Assembly: GCF_007565055.1 (NCBI RefSeq)
Contig: NC_044567.1
Span: forward strand, 53,703,233-53,767,232
Direction: 5' to 3'
DNA length: 64,000 nucleotides
Source: Rhinopithecus roxellana
Lineage: Eukaryota; Chordata; Mammalia; Primates; Cercopithecidae
Positions 52,601 through 61,600 of the stretch are shown piece by piece. The notes under the pieces were generated by a model. It had not been told where the DNA came from and did not search any database. It saw only the letters and a program-made list of their open reading frames with translations. The first letter of the stretch is position 1; the number at the start of each line of letters is the position of its first letter. The position numbers were made by a program, and so were the translations under genes.

Positions 52601-55600
52601 CTTGAACCCAGGAGGCGGATGTTGCATTGAGCCGAGATTGCACCACTGCACTCCCGCCTGGGGGACAGAGCGAGACTCTGTCTCCAAAAAAAGGAAAAAG
52701 AACTAGGGATAGTAGGCTTGAAGGATGCCTTTTAAGTTCTTTTCAACAATCATTTGCCTTTTCAGGTACAGAAATCCAGTGCCCTGTAAGTTCACTTCCT
52801 TCAGGGCCCAAATTCTGAGCTCTGAAATAAAACAAAAAGCACCTGGTAGTTCAGGTAAAGGACTTTCCAGCATGTTGTGTGCAATGGACAGCCCCCCATT
52901 CACTAACGCTGAGTGACGAACGCATTTGATATTCAGGAGTCTGCTGTGTTTGACTTTGGTTTGGACTGTGCTAACCAACCGTAAAGGCGCTGGACCTCCG
53001 GCTGCCTCCCTTCGCAGAGTTTTTGAGCTCCCTTCAAACAGGGGAGGCTGGACTTGATCACGGCTGCTTGTGTTGTTTGTTTTCTTTCCCGGACGGTGAA
53101 TCCTAAGCTTATGAAAGCCAGTGTACTCTACTGACAAAGCCTAAGCTCATGGTTTTAAAAAAGCCAGAGAAGCTGCCTGTGACGGCTCTGAATTCTATCC
53201 CCTCTTCGGCCACGTGTGTCCTATAACACTTTCCTGTGCAGAGTTTCCTGGAAACAAACAACAACAAAAAAGAAAGCAGCTGGGTGTGGGGGAGTACGCC
53301 TGCTTGGGAGGCTGAGGCGGGAGAATTGCTTGAGCCTGGGAAGTTGAGGTTACAGTGAGCAGTGATCACACCACTCCACTCCAGCCTGGGTAACAGAGTG
53401 AGACCCTGTCTGAAAAAAAGAAAGAAGGAGCCGGGTGCAGTGGTTCACACCTGTAATCCCAGCACTTTGGGAGGCTGAAGCGGGTGAATCATGTGAGGTC
53501 AGGAGTTCAAGACCAGCCTGGCCAACATGGCGAAACCCCTTCTCTGCTAAAAATACAAAAAGTAGCCGGGCATGGCTGTGTGCACCTGTGATCCCAGCTA
53601 CTAGGGAGGCTGAGGCAGGAGAATTGCTTGAACCTGGGAGGCGGAGGTTGCAGTGAGCTGAGATGGTGCCACTGCACTCCAGTCTGGGCAACAGAGCAAG
53701 ACTCTGTCTCAAAAAAGTAAATAAGTAAAAAAGAAAGAAAGAAGGAAAGAAAAGGAAGGAAGGAAGAAAGGAAAGGAGGGAGGGAGGGAGGAAGGAAGGA
53801 AGGAAGGAAGGGGAAAGGGAGGAGGGAGGCGGGGGAGGGAGGAAGGAAGGGAGGAAGACAGGGAAGGAGGGAAGGGAAGGGAGGGAGGGAAGGAATGGAG
53901 AGAGGGAGGGAACGAAGGGAGGGAAAGAGAGAAGGAGGGAAGGGAAGGGAGGGAGGGAGGGAGGAAAGGAGTGGAGAGACGGAGGGAAGGAAGAGAAGGG
54001 AGGGAGGGATGAAGAGAAGGGAGGGAGGGAGGGATGGAGAGAAGGGAGGGAGGGAGGGAGGGAGGGAGGGATGGAGAGAAGGGAGGGAGGGAGGGATGGA
54101 GAGGAGGAAGGGAGGGAGGAATGGAGAGAAGGGAGGGAGGGAGGGATGGAGAGAAGGGAGGGAGGGAGGGATGGAGAGAAGGGAGGGAGGGAGGGAGGGA
54201 TGGACAGAAGGGGGGGAGGGAGGGATGGACAGAAGGGAGGGAGGGAGGGAGGGATGGAGAGAAGGGAGGGAGGGAGGGAGGGATGGAGAGAAGGGAGGGA
54301 AGGAGGGAGGGATGGAGAGAAGGGAGGGAGGGAGGGAGGGATGGAAAGAAGGGAGGGAGGGAGGGAGGGAGGGATGGAGAGAAGGGAGGGAAGGAGGGAG
54401 GGATGGAGAGAAGGGAGGGAGGGAGGGAGGGATGGAGAGAAGGGAGGGAAGGAGGGAGGGATGGAGAGAAGGGAGGGAGGGAGGGAGGGATGGAAAGAAG
54501 GGAGGGAGGGAGGGAGAGAAGGGAGGGAGGGAGGGAGGGAAGGGAAGGGAGGGATGGAGAGAGGAAAGGGAGGGTGGGTGGGAGGGAGGGAGGGAGGGGG
54601 AAAGGAAGGAAGGATCCCTTAAACTCCAGAAACCTAAGTGTGGATCCACGTAGGCGTCCACTTTTGTTTTCCAGACTGAGGAGCTCAGGTTTTCCCGTCC
54701 ACCTGCTCCCGGACATTGCCGAGCCTGGCAGTGTGGCAGGCAGAACTTCCCACATGTGGTTTGAAATCCCGGAGGGGACGGAGGTGGGAGTGGCCTTGGG
54801 TGATTTACAGGCCTCTGTCTATTCCTGCATGGCCCAGAGGACAGATGCAGGTAAGTGTTTCTTTTGTCCTGTCCTCAGACTTACACTGTTGCCTGCCTCG
54901 TAAGCACCAACGCTGTGCGAGTCTGCAGGCACGCGGAGCTTAGCAGTCTCGGCATCCTGCTGGAGATCATTATTCTGTAAAGGTGAAAAGCACCCTCTTC
55001 CTTGCAGGTAAAATCCTCTATGGAGGGAGCTTACAGGCCAGCAGGGCAAATTCTGTCCCTGAGCACCGGCCATCTGTGCTGACCCCCTGTGGGGTCGGGT
55101 GAGGGAAATGGCTCTTTCTAGCTGTCTGGTTTCTATGTGACTACGGGCCCAAGAAAACAGATGAGCTGATGAGGGTTTTGGTTACTGTGTGTTTGTCGAT
55201 GGAAGTGATGTCAGATCTGATTAGAAGTGTAGAATTGGCCGGGCGCGGTGGTTCACGCCTGTCATCCCAGCACTTTGGGAGGCCGAGGCTGGGCGGATCA
55301 CAAGGTCAGGAGTTCAAGATCAGCCTGGCCAAGATGGTGAAACCCCGTCTCTACTAAAAATACAAAAATTAGCCAGGCATGGTGGCGGGCGCCTGTAGTC
55401 CCAGCTACTCGGGAGGCTGAGGCAGAGAATTGCTGGAACCTGGGAGGCGGAGCTTGCAGTGAGCCGAGATCGCGCCACTGTACTCCAGCCTGGACAACAG
55501 AGCGAGACTCCGTCTCAAAACAAAACGAAACAAGAAAGTGCAGGATATTTTCTGTATTCATGGTAAGGGTAGAGGCAGCCGTGTCTAGGGCAGGGATTGT

Positions 55601-58600
55601 CTCCTTTTCTCTAAAGGGCAGAACATATTTTCTGTAAATATTTTCGGCTTTGTGGATCATGCAGTCTGTTGTAACTGCTCAGCTCTGCTGTAGGAGTTCG
55701 AAACCAGCCCTAGACGATATGTGAATGAACGGGTGTCGCTGTGTTCCAGTAAAACATTGTTCATAGACACTGAAATAGGAATGCCATATAATTTTCATGT
55801 GTCATGAAAAATTCTTCTTTTAATTTCTTTTCAACCATTTAAAAACGTGAGAACGTGGGGCGACATGGCGCTTGGCGGTGCTGCGAGGCCAGAGCCCAGG
55901 GCTGGTGGCTGTGTTGTCAGGTACTCACAGGTTGACAGCAGAGGAGAGGAACCAAGCTATGCTCAATCTGAAAGCAGCAGGATGGCAGGAATTGAGTGAG
56001 AGAGAGATGCCATCTACAAAGCATTCTCCTTCCAATCCTTCCAACTTTTTTTTTTGTTTTGTTTTTTTGTTGAGACGGAGTCTCGCTCTGTCGCCCAGGC
56101 TGGAGTACAGTGGCCGGATCTCGGCTCACTGCAAGCTCCACCTCCTGGGTTCAAGTGATTCTCCTGCCTCATCCTCCCGAGTAGACGGGACTACAGGCAT
56201 GTGCCACCACGCCCGGCTAATGTTTGTATTTTTAGTAGAGATGGGGTTTCACCATGTTGGCCAGGTTGGTCTCAATCTCTTCACCTTGTGATCTGCCTGC
56301 CTCAGCCTCCCAAAGTGCTGGGATTATAGATGTGAGCCATCGTGCCCAGCCTCTCCTTCCAAATTTTTAATCAGGCATTTGGCTTTAGGTCCTGAGTTGC
56401 CCTACAAGCAGAGAAGATGATGGTTCAATGTATAAAACAAGGTCCAGATAACTCTCGCCCCACATGACTGTGGTGGACTGACCAAAAGAGATGTGAAGCT
56501 GGCCACATTTATTGAAAAAGCAGCTTTTTCTGTGTGAATTCTTCCAAAATACATGTAAAATCTTCTAACATATTACTGCAATGTAGGCTGAAGGCAATTT
56601 ACGTAAACAAATTGAGTTGTTCTTAAGGCATTATCTCTAGAGGAAAAAAAAAGAAAAATAACAATTTAAATTATGTAAATTTAGTTTGCCTTTATATACT
56701 ATGTTTTGCAAAATCAGTGCTTAAATGCAAAATGATTTAAACTTGAAAAAAAGGGTGAGAACATGCTAGTGGGATTGTAAAAAGGTACAGCCTCTTTGGA
56801 AAACAGCTGGTAGTTCCTCAAGTGTTAAACATGGAGTTACCACAGGACCCAGCAATTCCGCTCCTAGAAATACACCCAGGAGAACTGAAAACAAATGATG
56901 TCCACACAGAAACTCGTACACAGACGTTCACAGCAGCATTATTTATAATAGCCAAAAAGTAGAAACCACCTAAATGTCCATCAACTAATGAATGAATTGT
57001 TTTGTTTTGTTTTGTTTTTTGAGACAGAGTCTTGCTCTGTCACTTGGCTGGAGTACAGTGGCACAATCTTGGCTCGATGCAACCTCTGCATCCCGAATTC
57101 AAGTGATTCTCCTGCCTCAGTCTCCCAAGTAGCTGGGACTGCAGGCATGCGCCACCATGCCCTGCTAATTTTTGTATTTTTAGTAGAGATGGGGTTTCAC
57201 CATGTTGACCAGGATGGTCTTGATCTCTTGACCTCGTGATCCACCTGCCTCAGCCTCCCAAAGTGCTGGGATTACAGGTGTGAGCACCATGCCTGGCCGT
57301 GAATGAATTTTTAAAATGTGGCATATACACATAGCTGAAAAAGGATTGAATGTTGGATAGAAGAAAAACTTAAGTACATTTAAATTTTAAAAAGCTTATT
57401 TGGCTGGTTGCAGTGGCTGACGCCTGTAATCCCAGCACTTTGGGAGACTGAGGCAGGTGGTCACGAGGTCAGGAGTTCAAGACCAGCCTGGCCAACATGG
57501 TGAAACCCCATCTCTACTAAAAATACAAAAAATTAGCCAGGATTGGTGGTGGGCACCTGTAATCCCAGCTACTCGGGAGGCTGAGGCAGAGAATTGCTTG
57601 AATCTAGGAGGCAGAGGTTGCTGTGAGCTGAGATTGTGCCAATGCACTCCAGCCTGGGCAACAGAGTGGGACTGTGTCTCAAAAACAACAAACAAACAAA
57701 CAAACAGTTTATTTGAAGATTCAGTGATTTGTGAATCAGGGTATCACCAGACTGTTAGCACTCTGTCAGAAGAGGCAAGAGGGGAAATTTTCATAAAGTA
57801 TTTGCAGAAGCAAGACAAAGAAAATAATTTCAATAGGGCAGACAAAGCATTTTCTATGCCAAACAGGGATACCTTTCATTTTTGCTCTGAGCTCAAGATT
57901 TTGACCAAGGCATAAGAATGCTTAAAAAGCAGAGCTGCGGCCGGGCGCGGTGGCTCAAGCCTGTAATCCCAGCACTTTGGGAGGCTAAGATGGGCGGATC
58001 ACGAAGTCAGGAGATCGAGACTATCCTGGCTAACCTGGTGAAACCCTGTCTCTACTAAAAAATACAAAAAAACTAGCCGGGCGAGGTGGTGGGCGCCTGT
58101 AGTCCCAGCTACTCGGGAGGCTGAGGCAGGAGAATGGCGTAAACCTGGGAGGCGGAACTTGCAGTGAGCTGAGATCCGGACACTGCACTCCAGCCTGGGC
58201 GACAGGGCGAGACTCTGTCTCAAAAAAAAAAATAAAAATAAAAAGTCCAAGTAACTAGGTGAACTTAACACAACTTGTGGAGTTCATACGTCCAAGAGGG
58301 CTTACTGGTGACGGCCTGCAAATGTGCAGTAAGAAGCAGTGAGTGCAGAAGCTCAGTGGGTACTTGTGCCCGTTTGCTTGTTGCTCCCAGAGGTCATCAC
58401 GAGGTGGGTGACTTCAGATCCCACTTACGCCACCAGATCTGATTAAAGCAAAACTTGTCTGGACATGGTGGCTCACGCCTGTAATCCCAGCACTTTGGTA
58501 GGCCGAGGCAGGCAGATCACTTGAGGCAAGGAGTTCGAGACCAGACTGGCCAACATGATGAAACCTCATCTCTACCAAAAATACAAAAATTAGCCGGGTG

Positions 58601-61600
58601 TAGTGGCGCACGCCTGTAATCCCAGATACTCAGGAGGCTGAGACAGGAGAATTGCTTGAACCTGGAAGGCAGAAGTTGCAGTGAGCTGAGATCACACCAC
58701 CGCATTCCAGCCTGGGTGACAGAGTGAGACTCTGTCTCAAAAAAAAAAAAGGAAAAGAAAAACTTAAGTACCTTTAAATTTTAAGAAGTTTATTTGAGCA
58801 TTCAGTGATCCATGAATCAGGGTAGCACTAGAGAGCAGGTGGCTAGTACACCACTGAGAGGGGCATGAGGGAAGACTTTCATAAGGTGTTTGGAGAAGCC
58901 AGACACAGAAAATAGTTCTGACTGGTGAGAGTGGACAATTCCGAGTTAGAGGTTCGTTGGTGGTTTCTGATTGGTGTAGTTTCCAGTTTCATTTTACTGT
59001 TTACATTGGGGTTTCGTTTGTTCACATAGGAATTCACAGTACTAGAGCCACCTTTGTCTAATGGCCTCCTGATTAGAGTTTTTTCTTTTTCCCCTTCTTT
59101 TCTTTTCTTTTTCCCCTCCTTTCCTTTCCTTTTCCTTTTCCTTTTTCCTTTCCTTTCCTTTTTCCTTTTTCCTTTCCTTTTCCTTTCCTTTTTCCTTTTC
59201 CTTTCCTTTTTCCTTTTCCTTTCCTTTCTTTTCCTCTTCCTTTCCTTTTTCCTTTCCTTTCCGTCACCCAGGCTGGAGTGCAGTGATGCGATCTCGGCTC
59301 ACTGTAACCTCTGCCTCCCGGGTTCAGGCAATTCTCCTGCCTCAGCCTCCCAAGTAGCTGGGATTCCAGGTGCGCACCACCATGCCCAGCTAATTTTTGT
59401 ATTTTTAGTAGACACGGGGTTTCACCATATTGGTCAGGCTGGTCTTGAACTCCTGACCTCAGGCGATCCACCCACCTCGTCCTCCCAAAGTGCTGGGATG
59501 ACAGGCGTGAGCCGCTGTGCCCAGCCGCTGGAATTTTTCAAACAGCACTGATAAATGCTACAAAATGTAAGTGAGAGTGAAAGAAACAAAAGTGTTGTTG
59601 CCTCCACCCGAGAGGATGGTAGAGGGCGTGTTGCTTCCAGTTTGTAGTCACGGTGGGAAGCTTGACGTGGCAGAAAGCAAACAGTATTGGCTTCCTGAGG
59701 CTTTTTTTTTTTGCTCTCTTTGCTTTTGACCCCCTGAGTGGGTGGGAAAATTGGATGCTGAACTCTGGCCCGTAAACAGATTGGGACAAGCAGGCTTTTT
59801 AGCTAGGTCTCATGAGAAGTGGAGAAGGCGCTGCTGGAACAGTCCCCAAGCTGTGGCCTGGAATTAGAGGAGAAAACATCCACTCTGTGCTGGGTCCAGG
59901 GGATTTCCCCCTGCTGGTGACAGGGAAGGTGTTAAGAGAATACTTTGGGGCTGGGCGCGGTGGCTCAGGCCTGTAATCCCAGCACTTTGGGAGGCCAAGG
60001 CGGGTATATCACCTGAGGTCAGGAGTTCAAGACCAGCCTGGCCAACATGGTGAAACCCTGTCTCTACTAAAAATACAAAAAATTAGCTGGGCATGGTGGG
60101 ATGTGCCTGTAATCCCAGCGACTCGGGAGGCTGAGGCCGGAGAGTCACTTGAACCTGGAGACAGAGGTTGCAGTGAGCTGAGATTGCACCATTGCACTCC
60201 AGCCTGGGCGACAGAATGAAACTCTGTCTCAAAAACAAAAACAAAAACAAAAGCCACAACATAAAAGAGAGAATACTTTGGAAATGAGCAAGAGTGGTAC
60301 TCCCTGTCAATGAATGAAACCTCTCCAGAGGATAAAGCCCTTTGTCTGAGGTCTTACCCTGTCATAGTTTTCTTTTGCTGTGTAACAAATTACCCTGATA
60401 CATAGTAGCCTCAAACAACAGGCGTTTATTATTTTGGACAGTTTCTGAGGGTCAGGATTCTGAGTGGGGCGGGATGGACTGGCTCAAAGTCTCTTGTGAA
60501 GTTGCATTCACACTGGAGCTGCAGTCTTCCAAAGGCTTGATTGAGCCTGGAGGATCTGCCCCCGAGCCCATGTGTGATGCTGTCAGCAGAAGGCCTCAGT
60601 TCCCTGGCACGTGAGGCTCTCCACAGGGCTGCTCACGACGTGGCACCTGCCTTCCCCGAGAGCAAGTGATCCACAAGACAGCGTGACCGAGACAGGAGCC
60701 GCAGTGCCTTTTATGACTTAGCCTCTGAAGTCACACACTGTCTCTTGGCCTTTATTTCGTTCACTAGAAGTGAGTCACTAAGTCCAGCCCCCTTTTCACG
60801 AGGAGGGGAATCAGGTTCTACCTCTTGAAAGGAGTATCGCCGGGCGCGGTGGCTCAAGCCTGTAATCCCAGCACTTTGGGAGGCCAAGACGGGCGGATCA
60901 CGAGGTCAGGAGATCAAGACCATCCTGGCTAACACGGTGAAACCCCGTCTCTACTAAAAAATACAAAAAACTAGCCGGGCGAGGTGGCAGGCGCCTGTAG
61001 TCCCAGCTACTCCGGAGGCTGATGCAGGAGAATGGTGTGAACCCGAGAGGAGGAGCTTGCAGTGAGCTGAGATCTGGCCACTGCACTCCAGCCTGGGTGA
61101 CAGAGCAAGACTCTGTCTCAAAAAAAAAGAAAAAGAAAGGAGGAGTATTGGCTGGGTGCGGTGGCTCACCTGTAATCCCAGCACTTTGGGAGGCCAAGGT
61201 AAATGGATCATGAGGCCAGGAGTTCGAGACCAATCTGGCCAAAATGGTGAAACCCCATCTCTACTAAAAATACAAAAATTAGCCAGGTGTGGTGGCTCAC
61301 ACCTGTAGTCCCAGCTACTCGGGAGGCTGAGGCAGAGAATTGCTTGAACCTGTGAGGCGGTGAGCCAAGATCGCACCATTGCACTCTAGCCTGGGTGACA
61401 GAGCGAGACCCTGTCTCAAAAAAAAAAAAAAAAAAGAAAAAAAAAATCCTTTGATCAACATCTCTTCAACACCTTACCCTTCTAACTACCCTGGACATAA
61501 TTTTTAAAACCCCACCCTCTCTCACTGCCGAACTGTGACTCGTGACCTCTGAGTTATCCCGACAGGCCTAAGTTCTGCTTTCTCTGGACCCCAGTTCTCA

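Noticed and set aside
53507..54903. Open frames of 384 and 348 (-) and 289 and 252 (+) codons at 53.5-54.9 kb
   Set aside because: They arise from the polypurine repeat (Pro/Ser/Leu-rich one way, Gly/Arg/Glu-rich the other). Parts also run through an Alu and through real SHPK exon 5 in another context.
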